Assembly: GCA_028284665.1 (NCBI GenBank)
Contig: JANQRG010000046.1
Coordinates: forward strand, 62,001 to 126,000
Length of the DNA stretch: 64,000 bases
Origin: Croceivirga sp.
Lineage (GTDB): Bacteria > Bacteroidota > Bacteroidia > Flavobacteriales > Flavobacteriaceae
Direction: 5' to 3'
Position numbers and translations under genes: made by a program. Positions 33,255 through 42,285 of this stretch are shown here, one piece after another. Under the pieces are notes generated by a model, which saw only the letters and a list, made by a program, of their open reading frames with translations, ran no database searches and was not told where the DNA came from. Within the stretch, counting starts at the first letter, position 1, and every line of letters begins with the position of its first letter.

Positions 33255-34189
33255 AACAGGGCTACCGAGGTGATATAGGTTTGTGGAAGTTTTTTATCAT
33301 TCCTACATTATTTGTGGGTTATGTGGCCTTTAACGCAGTAGCCATGTACTTATCTCCCATGGATACCACGGCCATGATGAACACCATGATCGAACAACTG
33401 GGATCTTCGCTAACGCTAATTTTTTTACTCCTCCCTTTTGCCGTTGGACTTTTGGTGGTAATCGGTTGGACGTATCTGGTACACCCGCAGCCACTAACTG
33501 CTTTAACAACCTCTCGCAAAAAAGTGGACTGGAAACGTATTTTTTACGCCTTTTTTCTTTGGGGAGGGATCACCGTACTTTTTACCCTCGGGGATGTCTT
33601 TGCCTCCCCTGACGACTACGTTTGGAATTTTGATTTGAATAAGTTTTTGGTACTGGCGATAATAGCGATACTTCTTATCCCTTTGCAAACCAGTTTTGAG
33701 GAATACCTTTTTCGAGGTCATCTCATGCAGGGACTTGGATTATTGGCAAAGAACAGATGGGTACCGTTAGTGGTTACTTCGATCCTATTTGGACTGTTAC
33801 ATGTGGCGAATCCCGAAGTGGAAAAGCTGGGCTATGGTATTATGGTGTATTACATTGGTACTGGATTTTTTTTGGGGATAATGACACTAATGGATGAAGG
33901 GCTGGAATTGGCTTTGGGATTCCATGCAGCAAATAATCTGATCACAGCTTTGTTAGTTACCGCAGATTGGACCGCCTTTCAAACAGACTCGCTTTATCGA
34001 AATGTTGCTGAACCAACTTTGGGTTGGGATGTGATCATCCCCGTATTTGTGGTATTTCCAATATTGTTATTCATCTTTAGTAAAAAATACCGCTGGACCA
34101 ATTGGAAAGAGCGTTTATCCGGGAAAGTATTGACGAAAGAACAATTTGTTGCTTTGCAAAATGAGGATGCACCCGCAGTTCAAACTTAA
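33245..34189 (+). CDS. CPBP-family intramembrane metalloprotease
   Basis: A 314-residue polytopic membrane protein of the CPBP (Abi/Rce1) family. The catalytic motifs are present: EEYLFRG (Glu-Glu-x3-Arg), a second-helix His in LLHVANPEV and the FHAANN motif. About eight hydrophobic helices are seen. The ATG at 33245 is used (an in-frame TTG at 33218 lies deeper inside menC). It overlaps menC by 10 bp and menE by 29 bp, so it belongs to the menaquinone operon, as I recall for other flavobacteria. A role in menaquinone synthesis is not established. Confidence 0.87.
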   Translation: MYIEQGYRGDIGLWKFFIIPTLFVGYVAFNAVAMYLSPMDTTAMMNTMIEQLGSSLTLIFLLLPFAVGLLVVIGWTYLVHPQPLTALTTSRKKVDWKRIFYAFFLWGGITVLFTLGDVFASPDDYVWNFDLNKFLVLAIIAILLIPLQTSFEEYLFRGHLMQGLGLLAKNRWVPLVVTSILFGLLHVANPEVEKLGYGIMVYYIGTGFFLGIMTLMDEGLELALGFHAANNLITALLVTADWTAFQTDSLYRNVAEPTLGWDVIIPVFVVFPILLFIFSKKYRWTNWKERLSGKVLTKEQFVALQNEDAPAVQT

Positions 34190-35231
34190 CGGCTATAGTT
34201 ATAACAACGAAACCTTAAGAGAGGTTGCCACTACCTTATTTAGAGATGGAAAACCCTATGAACAAGCGATCGGTGATTTTTTGCAGCATTGGTTGAATAC
34301 CTCAAAGACAATTGCCGTAAGCACTTCTGGCTCTACGGGGTCACCTAAGAAGATCTCCTTGAAAAAGGAATACATGATCAATTCTGCCCTGGCTACGGGA
34401 AGCTTCCTGAATATTAATCCTGGAGATTCCGCGCTCTTATGTCTTTCTGCTGAATTTATCGCCGGCAAGATGATGCTGGTCAGAGCCCTGGTACTCGGAT
34501 TGGATTTAGATACTGTTGCACCTACTTCCAAACCTTTACAATCGCTCTCGAAATCATATGATTTCTGTGCTATGGTACCTTTACAGGCACAGAACTCCCT
34601 TCCTGATCTAAATAGCGTCAAAACCCTTATCCTTGGTGGTGCTCCGGTATCCTCCGGACTGGCGCAGGAACTAAAAGCCCTACATACCAATATTTATGAA
34701 ACCTATGGGATGACGGAGACCGTTTCCCATATAGGTTTAAAACAAATTACTTCGGAAGGCTTACTTGAAAATTCTAGCTACTTCCAAACCCTTCCGAATG
34801 TTAGTATCGCTGTAGATAATAGAGACTGCCTGGTGATAACTGCACCAAGGGTAAGCGATAAAAAAATTGTGACCAATGATCTGGTAAGATTAAAGGATCC
34901 TACTCGTTTTACGTGGTTAGGGAGGTATGACAATATTATCAATTCGGGGGGAATCAAATTGATTCCGGAAGAAATAGAAGCAAAGCTGGCCGCTAGCCTT
35001 AATCACCGATTCTTTATCGCAGGAGTACCGGATGCCGAACTTGGCGAAAAAGTAGTCCTGTTTGTCGAAGGGCGACAAGATGGACAACTGCTATTGGAAA
35101 AGTTGAAAGCGAACAAGGCGCTTACCCGATTTGAAATTCCCAAAGAAGTGGTGACGGTAGTAACGTTTAAAGAAACCAAAAACGGTAAAGTAGACCGTAT
35201 GGCGACACAGAAATCTTTAGGGAAAACCTAA
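34161..35231 (+). CDS. menE: o-Succinylbenzoate-CoA ligase, short form
   Basis: A 356-residue ANL-family adenylate-forming ligase activating o-succinylbenzoate. The P-loop is STSGSTGSPKKISL (near residue 55), the A5 motif is YGMTETVSHIG (near 180), the hinge aspartate is in WLGRYDNIINSGGIKLIPEEIE (split here around the hinge), and the A10 lysine is in KNGKVDR near the C-terminus. It is much shorter than the usual roughly 450-500 residues because the N-terminal subdomain is reduced, as in other Bacteroidota. ATGs at 34161 and 34167 are both possible. Confidence 0.9.
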   Translation: MRMHPQFKLNGYSYNNETLREVATTLFRDGKPYEQAIGDFLQHWLNTSKTIAVSTSGSTGSPKKISLKKEYMINSALATGSFLNINPGDSALLCLSAEFIAGKMMLVRALVLGLDLDTVAPTSKPLQSLSKSYDFCAMVPLQAQNSLPDLNSVKTLILGGAPVSSGLAQELKALHTNIYETYGMTETVSHIGLKQITSEGLLENSSYFQTLPNVSIAVDNRDCLVITAPRVSDKKIVTNDLVRLKDPTRFTWLGRYDNIINSGGIKLIPEEIEAKLAASLNHRFFIAGVPDAELGEKVVLFVEGRQDGQLLLEKLKANKALTRFEIPKEVVTVVTFKETKNGKVDRMATQKSLGKT

Positions 35232-35267
35232 ATTTGAACATGCACCTTTAAAATAAAATATATAGTG

Positions 35268-36608
35268 ATGACCATCCGATTGTTATTCCTTTTGGTACCG
35301 TATTTTCTTTTTTCACAACAAATCCTCTCGGAACGAGAACAGGCAAAAGTAATTGATGAAATCCTGGCAGAACGCTTTACCAACCTGTTACCGCAATTAA
35401 TGGATGAGGCAGGTCTTGATATGTGGGTACTCATATCCCGGGAATACAATGAAGATCCTGTGTTGCGAACCATGTTACCTGCGACCTGGTTAAACGCAAG
35501 GAGACGCACAATCCTCCTGTTTTACAGGGACAAAGAAAATGATAGTATTCATAAACTAGCTGTGGCTCGCTATAATGTTGGCAAAAACATTGTCTCCGCC
35601 TGGGATAAAGAAAAGGAGCCGGATCAATGGAAGCGATTAGTGCAGCTTATAGAAGAACGGAATCCTGATAAGATCGGCCTCAACTTTTCCAAGGATCACA
35701 ATATTGCGGATGGATTGGTAAAAACCGACTATTCAGAATTTGTGCAGCGATTATCAAAAAAATATCAGGACAAGATCGTTTCGGCGGAGCAATTGGCCGT
35801 TCGATGGATAGAAACGCGAACCGACAGAGAAATGGTCATTTACGATCAACTGGTCAATATTACGCACAACATTATTGCGGAAGCCTTTTCGGAAAAAGTG
35901 ATCACCCCCGGAGTAACAACTACCGGAGAAGTGGAATGGTGGATGCGGCAAAAAGTTACCGATTTGGGATTGAAGACCTGGTTCCATCCAACAGTAGACG
36001 TTCAACGTACGAGCGAAGCATTGGAAGGACACCTGTATTCATTCTCAGGCAGACCGGAAAACATGATTATTTTACCCGGCGACCTTCTGCATTGCGACGT
36101 TGGGATTACCTATTTACGGCTGAATACGGACTGTCAGGAACTGGCCTATGTCTTAAAACCGGAAGAGACGGAAGCCCCTGACTTTTTGGTTAAAGCACTA
36201 GAAGCAGGGAATAAGGTTCAGGACTTCTTGACAGCTAACCTGATTGAAGGTAGAACAGGTAATGAAATATTGGCAAAGTCCCTGGCTGATGCTAGAGCGG
36301 CTGGGTTTAAACCTGTAATATATACCCATCCTTTGGGTTTCTATGGACATTCGGCAGGGACTACAATAGGCATGTGGGATGCCCAGGAAGGGGTAATGAA
36401 AGACGACGGGGAAAAGTATCCATTACGGCCTAATACAGTGTATGCAATCGAATTAAATACCACGGTTACTATTCCTGAATGGAAGCAAGATATTCGAGTA
36501 ATGTTAGAGGAAGCTGGCTTTTTTGGGGAGCAGGGATTTCGCTACGTAAAAGGAAGGCAGACGAAGCTTTTACTTCTTCCAAGGGTAAGAAATTACCAGG
36601 GGAATTAG
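35268..36608 (+). CDS. Secreted M24-family metallopeptidase (Xaa-Pro aminopeptidase-like)
   Basis: A 446-residue exported protein with a signal peptide (cleavage near residue 17, FLFSQQ). It has a creatinase-like N-terminal domain (about 25-185) and a pita-bread M24 domain (about 190-440). Candidate dimetal ligands appear in order: Asp in LHCDVGI, Asp in LNTDCQE, His in FYGHSAGTTIG, Glu in YAIELNT and Glu in MLEEAGFF. It should release N-terminal residues next to proline from periplasmic peptides. The ATG at 35268 is used; a GTG one codon before is in frame. It is the last gene before the plug-protein cluster. Confidence 0.87.
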   Translation: MTIRLLFLLVPYFLFSQQILSEREQAKVIDEILAERFTNLLPQLMDEAGLDMWVLISREYNEDPVLRTMLPATWLNARRRTILLFYRDKENDSIHKLAVARYNVGKNIVSAWDKEKEPDQWKRLVQLIEERNPDKIGLNFSKDHNIADGLVKTDYSEFVQRLSKKYQDKIVSAEQLAVRWIETRTDREMVIYDQLVNITHNIIAEAFSEKVITPGVTTTGEVEWWMRQKVTDLGLKTWFHPTVDVQRTSEALEGHLYSFSGRPENMIILPGDLLHCDVGITYLRLNTDCQELAYVLKPEETEAPDFLVKALEAGNKVQDFLTANLIEGRTGNEILAKSLADARAAGFKPVIYTHPLGFYGHSAGTTIGMWDAQEGVMKDDGEKYPLRPNTVYAIELNTTVTIPEWKQDIRVMLEEAGFFGEQGFRYVKGRQTKLLLLPRVRNYQGN

Positions 36609-36684
36609 CCTTGTTAAAATTTTCCTTACGAATTCTTAAATAGTGATATTTTTTAGTAATTTAATGAAACATAAAGAATTAGCT

Positions 36685-38544
36685 ATGAAAAATATAGTAC
36701 TCCTCTTGTTTCTGGTCTCATGTGTAGGGTTTTCCCAATCCGTTACAAAAACCATTTCAGGTCGTATCACCGATGGTAAGAATCCCATGGAAAATACTTC
36801 TGTAAGTATTGAAGGCTCCGCAAAGAGTACATTTTCAGATCGCAATGGAAAATACAGTATTTCTGCTACTGTGGGTGACGTTGTCCAATATTCCTACCAG
36901 GGAATGAAGACAGTAAAAATCAGGATAGAAGATGTAACGCGCATACTGAATATTGACATGGTACCGGATATTGAAGAATTGGAAGAGGTAACAGTGCTGG
37001 GCAGTAATCGAAAATCCCAACGCGAATTGTCATTGGAATATCCCAGCAACTTAAATATCATTAGGACTGCGTATGGTTATATCAACGCAGAAACGGCTCC
37101 TGGTAAAATACGGTTTATGCACGAAGAACAGATCAATCCGGTGGCAATATGTATCCTGGATCTTCTCCAAAACGAGTTTGCAGGGGTTCGGGTGCAGGGA
37201 AACTGTCTGGGGGCTTTCGGTCCTGGAGCAGGAACGTCTCGGCAGTTAACCAATCTGGTAGGCGGTAATAGCAATGCTCCGGGTGTTGTTGGCCTGGCTG
37301 CAGGTGCCAATGCCCAGCAGACGGCATTAATTAATGGTAGGGTTTTCATTCGTGGTAACAACTCCATATTTAATACAAGATCAGCAATATTTGATGTAGA
37401 TGGCCAAATTTTTACAGATGCCCCAATATGGATCGATGTAAAGAATATTCAAAGGATAGCCATTTTGAATAATTTTGCAACTACTACGCAGTACGGAAGT
37501 ATAGGGACAGGAGGGGTCATTGTGATCAATACTATCGCAGCCAGTCCCAAGGCAGATAAGATATATGATCGCGCCCGTTTACGCAATAATTTTGTGGACG
37601 GAAATATTGTATCTCAGGAGGCGGTAAGCCGAAACTGGCCAAATTATTTAACAGAACTCTATACCAGCACTTCTTTTGACACGGCTAAAAATGTTTATGA
37701 GAAATATGCCAAAACGTATTCCGGTTCGCCCTACTTTACGTTAGATGCCCAGAAGTATTTTGTTTCGCAATGGAACGAAAAGGGGTACGCCGATGATATC
37801 GTAGCTTCCACCGCAGCTATTTTTGAGAAAAACCCAGTGCTGCTGAAGGCCCTTGCGTATCAATATGAAGAATCAGGCGACTATGCAGCGTCAAATGAAT
37901 ACTATAAAAAAGTGCTAAGACTACGACCCAATTATGGACAATCCTATTTGGACCTGGCCAATAGCTACAGGGATTTAAAAAGCCCACAGCAAGCCGCATC
38001 ACTTTATACCCGCTATACACATCTCGTTGAAGAAGGATTTATGAGTTTGGACTCTATTGGGTTTGGACCAATTTTTGAAAGGGAGTACAACAACTTTCTT
38101 TTTCTGAATAAAAATGCGGTCGTAGCCGGACAACAAGCAACGGAACTGTATATCGCTGAAGAAGAATTTGAAGGAACCCGATTAGTGTTTGAATGGAACG
38201 ATAGTGAAGCGGAATTTGATTTGCAATTCGTTAACCCTAAAAAGCAATACTTTCTCTGGAAGCATTCGCTTTCTTCAAATGCAGAAGTTATTTCCAGGGA
38301 AAAGGAATATGGGTATGCTACCACTGAATATTTGATTGATGGTTCCTTACCAGGCAACTGGACCGTAAACATCAATTACTATGGCAATAAAAGCTTAACT
38401 CCGACCTATTTAAAGGCTACTGTATATTACAATTACGGTAGCTATGCCCAGCGGAAGGAAACGAGAGTATTTAAGCTTAGCCTTAAAAATGTCCCCCAGG
38501 AATTATTTACGGTATCCGTAGGAGGAAAACTGGTTTCCCGATAG
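36685..38544 (+). CDS. Plug protein A: carboxypeptidase-regulatory, SusC-like plug, TPR, DUF2135-like
   Basis: A 619-residue exported protein (signal about 1-19). Domain order: carboxypeptidase-regulatory beta domain (about 20-100, ITDGKNPMENTSVSIEG); TonB-receptor plug (about 150-285) with the SusC-type FIRGNNS, IFDVDGQIF and GGVIVINT; a conserved RARLRNN linker; a helical region with TPR units (about 380-450, LLKALAYQYEESGDY ... LRPNYGQSYLDLANSYRDL); and a C-terminal beta domain (about 497-615) like DUF2135 (FEWND ... GYATTEYLIDGSLPG). There is no beta-barrel, so it cannot be a receptor by itself. It has a unique Gly/Ala/Asn-rich insert near 180-215. The ATG at 36685 begins the signal peptide. 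The function is unknown. Confidence 0.83.
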   Translation: MKNIVLLLFLVSCVGFSQSVTKTISGRITDGKNPMENTSVSIEGSAKSTFSDRNGKYSISATVGDVVQYSYQGMKTVKIRIEDVTRILNIDMVPDIEELEEVTVLGSNRKSQRELSLEYPSNLNIIRTAYGYINAETAPGKIRFMHEEQINPVAICILDLLQNEFAGVRVQGNCLGAFGPGAGTSRQLTNLVGGNSNAPGVVGLAAGANAQQTALINGRVFIRGNNSIFNTRSAIFDVDGQIFTDAPIWIDVKNIQRIAILNNFATTTQYGSIGTGGVIVINTIAASPKADKIYDRARLRNNFVDGNIVSQEAVSRNWPNYLTELYTSTSFDTAKNVYEKYAKTYSGSPYFTLDAQKYFVSQWNEKGYADDIVASTAAIFEKNPVLLKALAYQYEESGDYAASNEYYKKVLRLRPNYGQSYLDLANSYRDLKSPQQAASLYTRYTHLVEEGFMSLDSIGFGPIFEREYNNFLFLNKNAVVAGQQATELYIAEEEFEGTRLVFEWNDSEAEFDLQFVNPKKQYFLWKHSLSSNAEVISREKEYGYATTEYLIDGSLPGNWTVNINYYGNKSLTPTYLKATVYYNYGSYAQRKETRVFKLSLKNVPQELFTVSVGGKLVSR

Positions 38545-38682
38545 GGAAGGAGCAGTCTGTATTCGCACGGAGAACAAAATTGATACTATGAAATACTATA
38601 TTTTATAAGGGAGATTTTACCTGTTGGAACGATTATTGCTATCAAAAAAGTGTGCTAATCACACAAAATCAAAAGTATTACT

Positions 38683-40419
38683 ATGAAAAAGCTACTTTCA
38701 TTTATTTTGGTTTTCACGGTCCTATCCGTTACTGCTCAAGAACGGATAATTAAAGGTAAAATAACAGATGGCAAATTACCTTTGGAAAATGTAAAGATTT
38801 CGATAACGGGGAAGGACACTGCTACAATTACCAAAGCCAACGGAGGATATGAAATTGCCGCTGATACAGGAGATGTGCTGCAGTACTCCTATATTGGGAT
38901 GCGTACGATTACCATACAGGTGGAAGATGTAACGCGTTTTCTGAATATCGCAATGCTCCCGGAAATTACCGAACTGGAGGAAGTAATTGTAGAGGGCAGC
39001 CTCAGAAAATCGCAATCCCTATTGGAAGAAGAATATCCTTATAATAACAGGATCATTCGAACAGCTTTCCAATATCTGGATGCCGATCGAACCCCTGGTT
39101 TTGTCCAGTTTCTAAATGAAGATGAGATCAATCCAATTGGAATTTGTATCCTGGATGCCCTCAGGTCGCAGTTCGCCGGGGTAAGAGTTGTGGGCAATTG
39201 TGCCGGAGGTGGCGACGTATTTTTAAGATCAACCGGTTCCTTAACAAGTGCAACTCCAGCTATTTATGATGTGGACGGCATTATCTTTACAGATGCCCCT
39301 ATTTGGTTAAACATTGGTAATATTAAACGGATAGCCCTACTCAGAAACATAGGGCAAACGTTGCTGTATGGCAATATTGCCTCCGGAGGTGTAATTGTTG
39401 TGAATACCGTAGCGGGTAATCCAAGGTTGGCGCAAACCGTTGATCGTGCGCGCTTAAGAAACAACTACGCAACCGAGAAGACCTTGAAGCCTTCTGAAAT
39501 CCTCAAAAATGAATCCACGTATTTGAAAGAACTGGAAGGGAGTGCCTCTTTTACTGAGGCCAAGGGTGTTTTTGAGCATTTTGAAAGCAATTTTTCGAAC
39601 GCTCCTTATTTTTACCTGGATGCCTACCAATATTTCTTGAACAGATGGAATGCAGTTGATTATGCTGATGCAATAATCACGGCAAACTATGGGCAGTTTG
39701 AAGGCAATGCAGTGTTATTAAAGGCTTTGGCATATTCCTATGAAGCCCAGGACCGTTTAGAAAAGGCCCATAGCATATACAAGGAAGCCTTTATCTTACG
39801 GCCTAACTATGCCCATAGCTATCTGGACATGGCCAATAGTTATCGCAATTTAGATGAGCATCAACAAGCCGCTGCCATATATACCCGGTATGAGTATCTC
39901 ATTGAAAATGGCATGATGAAGAAGGATACCGTTCATTTTGGTCCCATAATCAATCGAGAGTTTAACAATCTTCTCACCTTAGAAGGGGAATCTGTAGTAA
40001 ATAACCAAAAGGTGGAAAAACTTTACGTGGCCGAAGAGGATTTTAGAGGTACCCGATTGGTTTTCGAATGGAATGATGGCGAAGCGGAGTTTGAATTACA
40101 ATTTGTTAACCCGGAGAACCAGTACTACAAATGGAAACATAGTTTAGCGGATAATCCTGAAGAAATTGCAAGGGAAAAACAGTTTGGGTACAATATCAAC
40201 GAATACCTGTTAGACGGCTCTTTACCGGGAACCTGGAGGATTAACGTCAGGTATTTGGGGAATAAGAGCCTTTCACCTACCTATTTAAAGGCCACGGTAT
40301 ATTATGATTATGGTAGCTTGAGGCAACGAAAGGAAACCCAGGTATTCAAGCTAAGTTTAAAGAATGTGAACCAGGAACTCTTTACGGTACAGTCAATTGG
40401 TACTATAGCAAAGGAATAG
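38683..40419 (+). CDS. Plug protein B, paralogue of A
   Basis: A 578-residue exported protein (signal 1-19, MKKLLSFILVFTVLSVTAQ) with the same order of domains as plug protein A: regulatory beta domain (about 20-95), plug (about 125-245, FLRSTGS, IYDVDGIIF, GGVIVVNT), RARLRNN linker, TPR region (about 320-410, FILRPNYAHSYLDMANSYRNL) and DUF2135-like C-terminus (about 457-575, FEWNDGEAEFELQFVNPEN). It lacks the Gly-rich insert of A and is therefore the most compact member. It ends LKNVNQELFTV plus a short tail, as A and C do. The gap to A is 138 bp and includes a small GTGTG/CACAC hairpin. It is closest to C in sequence by eye. Confidence 0.83.
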   Translation: MKKLLSFILVFTVLSVTAQERIIKGKITDGKLPLENVKISITGKDTATITKANGGYEIAADTGDVLQYSYIGMRTITIQVEDVTRFLNIAMLPEITELEEVIVEGSLRKSQSLLEEEYPYNNRIIRTAFQYLDADRTPGFVQFLNEDEINPIGICILDALRSQFAGVRVVGNCAGGGDVFLRSTGSLTSATPAIYDVDGIIFTDAPIWLNIGNIKRIALLRNIGQTLLYGNIASGGVIVVNTVAGNPRLAQTVDRARLRNNYATEKTLKPSEILKNESTYLKELEGSASFTEAKGVFEHFESNFSNAPYFYLDAYQYFLNRWNAVDYADAIITANYGQFEGNAVLLKALAYSYEAQDRLEKAHSIYKEAFILRPNYAHSYLDMANSYRNLDEHQQAAAIYTRYEYLIENGMMKKDTVHFGPIINREFNNLLTLEGESVVNNQKVEKLYVAEEDFRGTRLVFEWNDGEAEFELQFVNPENQYYKWKHSLADNPEEIAREKQFGYNINEYLLDGSLPGTWRINVRYLGNKSLSPTYLKATVYYDYGSLRQRKETQVFKLSLKNVNQELFTVQSIGTIAKE

Positions 40420-40500
40420 AACGACAAGGTAGTTATACTATGGTATTATTTTTGATTGGTAAAAAAGAAAAATTAATTGCTAAGATTTAAACCAATTGTT

Positions 40501-42285
40501 ATGAAAATGAAAACAGTATTGCTCGTATTTTGCCTGGCAACCTTTGTCGGGCTCGCTCAAGATCGTATGGTTAAGGGAAAAGTCACCGATGGCAAACTAC
40601 CTTTAGAAAATGTCAATATCACGGTTTTGGATAAAGACACCATGGCCGTAACCGATACGGAAGGAAAGTATGAGATAGCGGTCGAGACAGGAGATCGCTT
40701 GCAGTACACCTACACGGGGATGCGCACCATCACTATTCGTGTTGAGGATGTTACCCGTATACTCAACCCGGTGATGATCCCTGATGTTGAACGCTTGGAT
40801 GAAGTAGTTGTGGAAGGGAGTCAGCGTAGATCACAAAAAGATCTGGCTGAGGATTACGTGCTCAACAAGAACATAGTAAAAACGGCATGGGGCTTTTTAG
40901 ACGCGGATAAAGCTCCGGGTAATGTAAGAACACTAGACGATTCTGAAATAAACCCGGTCAATGTTGGAATTCTCGGGCTGCTACAAAATAGATTTCCTGG
41001 GGTTAGCGTAGTTGGCTCTATAATAGGTCCCGGAGGAACATCTTCTCCAGGTCAAGTGGGAAATCCTTCTCGAGGTGCTGCGGTGTTTATCCGAGGCTTT
41101 GGCTCTATTAACAATCAACAGGCAGCCATTTTTGATGTGGACGGGCAGATCTTTACCGATATCCCGTATTGGTTAGATATCGGGAACATAAAAAGGGTAG
41201 CCATTTTAAATAATCTTGCCACCACCACCATGTATGGAGGACTTGCTTCGGGAGGAGTTGTGGTGATCAATACTTTCTCAGGAAACGCTGGAAACAATGA
41301 AATTGTTGATCGTGCGCGCCTGCGTAACAACTATGCAACCGGTAAGGTACTAACTCGGGAAGAGATCCTGGAAAATGCTCCTTCCTACCTGAAGGAGCTG
41401 GAAGCCAGCAGTTCTTTTGAAGCCGCGAAAACGGTTTTCGAAAACTATGAAACTAATTTTTCGAACTCCCCCCACTTTTATATAGCTGCCCATCGGCATT
41501 TTGCAGACCGGTGGAATGAGCTGGAGTACGCTGATAACATCATTGCAGAGAATTTTGCACAATTTGAAGATAACGCCGTATTGTTAAAAGCGTTAGCCTA
41601 CGTTTACGAAGCTCAGGGCAGGTTTGAAAAGGCCAATGATATGTACAAAGAGGTCTTTGTTCTTAGGCCTAATTATGTGCAAAGCTATTTTGATATGGCC
41701 AATAGCTATCGTAATCTTAATGAGCCCAGACAGGCGGCCTCAATGTATGCAAGGTATGAATATCTTATTGGTGAAGGCTTTTTAGAGGCAGACAGTGTTG
41801 GTTTTGGCCCGGTCATGACAAGGGAATTTAACAACTTACTCTTGTTAAATAAAAGTGCCGTGGTGGATGGGAGAAAGGCGAAAAAAATGTATGTGGCAAA
41901 AGAGGATTTTAAAGGAACCCGTATGGTCTTTGAATGGAATGACGGGGAAGCCGAGTTTGAACTGCAGTTTGTCAACCCCGAAAATCAGTTCTACAAATGG
42001 AAACATAGTTTGGCAGAGAACCCTGAGGAGATAGAGCGGGAAAAAGACTTTGGGTATAACGTGAAAGAATATTTGATAGACAGTTCACTACCCGGTACCT
42101 GGAGGATCAATGTCAATTACTTGGGTAATAAAAGCCTTTCACCTACTTATGTAAAGACGACCGTGTATTATAATTATGGAACCCGGTCCCAGCGGAAAGA
42201 GACCCAGGTGTTTAAACTTAGTTTAAAGAATGTAAACCAGGAACTTTTTACAGTACAGGCTAGTGGCAATGTTGCAAACCGATAA
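40501..42285 (+). CDS. Plug protein C, paralogue of A and B
   Basis: A 594-residue exported protein (signal about 1-20, ending VGLAQ). Domains: regulatory beta domain (about 21-95, VTDGKLPLENVNITVL), plug (about 130-258, FIRGFGS, IFDVDGQIF, GGVVVINT), RARLRNN linker, TPR region (about 340-425) and DUF2135-like domain (about 473-592). A Gly/Pro/Ser-rich insert precedes the plug strand, as in A but different in sequence. The ATG at 40501 is chosen because it opens the signal peptide; the frame is open upstream to 40477. A TATTTTTG element at 40447-40454 may be a promoter. Its end overlaps the next gene by 17 bp. Confidence 0.83.
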   Translation: MKMKTVLLVFCLATFVGLAQDRMVKGKVTDGKLPLENVNITVLDKDTMAVTDTEGKYEIAVETGDRLQYTYTGMRTITIRVEDVTRILNPVMIPDVERLDEVVVEGSQRRSQKDLAEDYVLNKNIVKTAWGFLDADKAPGNVRTLDDSEINPVNVGILGLLQNRFPGVSVVGSIIGPGGTSSPGQVGNPSRGAAVFIRGFGSINNQQAAIFDVDGQIFTDIPYWLDIGNIKRVAILNNLATTTMYGGLASGGVVVINTFSGNAGNNEIVDRARLRNNYATGKVLTREEILENAPSYLKELEASSSFEAAKTVFENYETNFSNSPHFYIAAHRHFADRWNELEYADNIIAENFAQFEDNAVLLKALAYVYEAQGRFEKANDMYKEVFVLRPNYVQSYFDMANSYRNLNEPRQAASMYARYEYLIGEGFLEADSVGFGPVMTREFNNLLLLNKSAVVDGRKAKKMYVAKEDFKGTRMVFEWNDGEAEFELQFVNPENQFYKWKHSLAENPEEIEREKDFGYNVKEYLIDSSLPGTWRINVNYLGNKSLSPTYVKTTVYYNYGTRSQRKETQVFKLSLKNVNQELFTVQASGNVANR

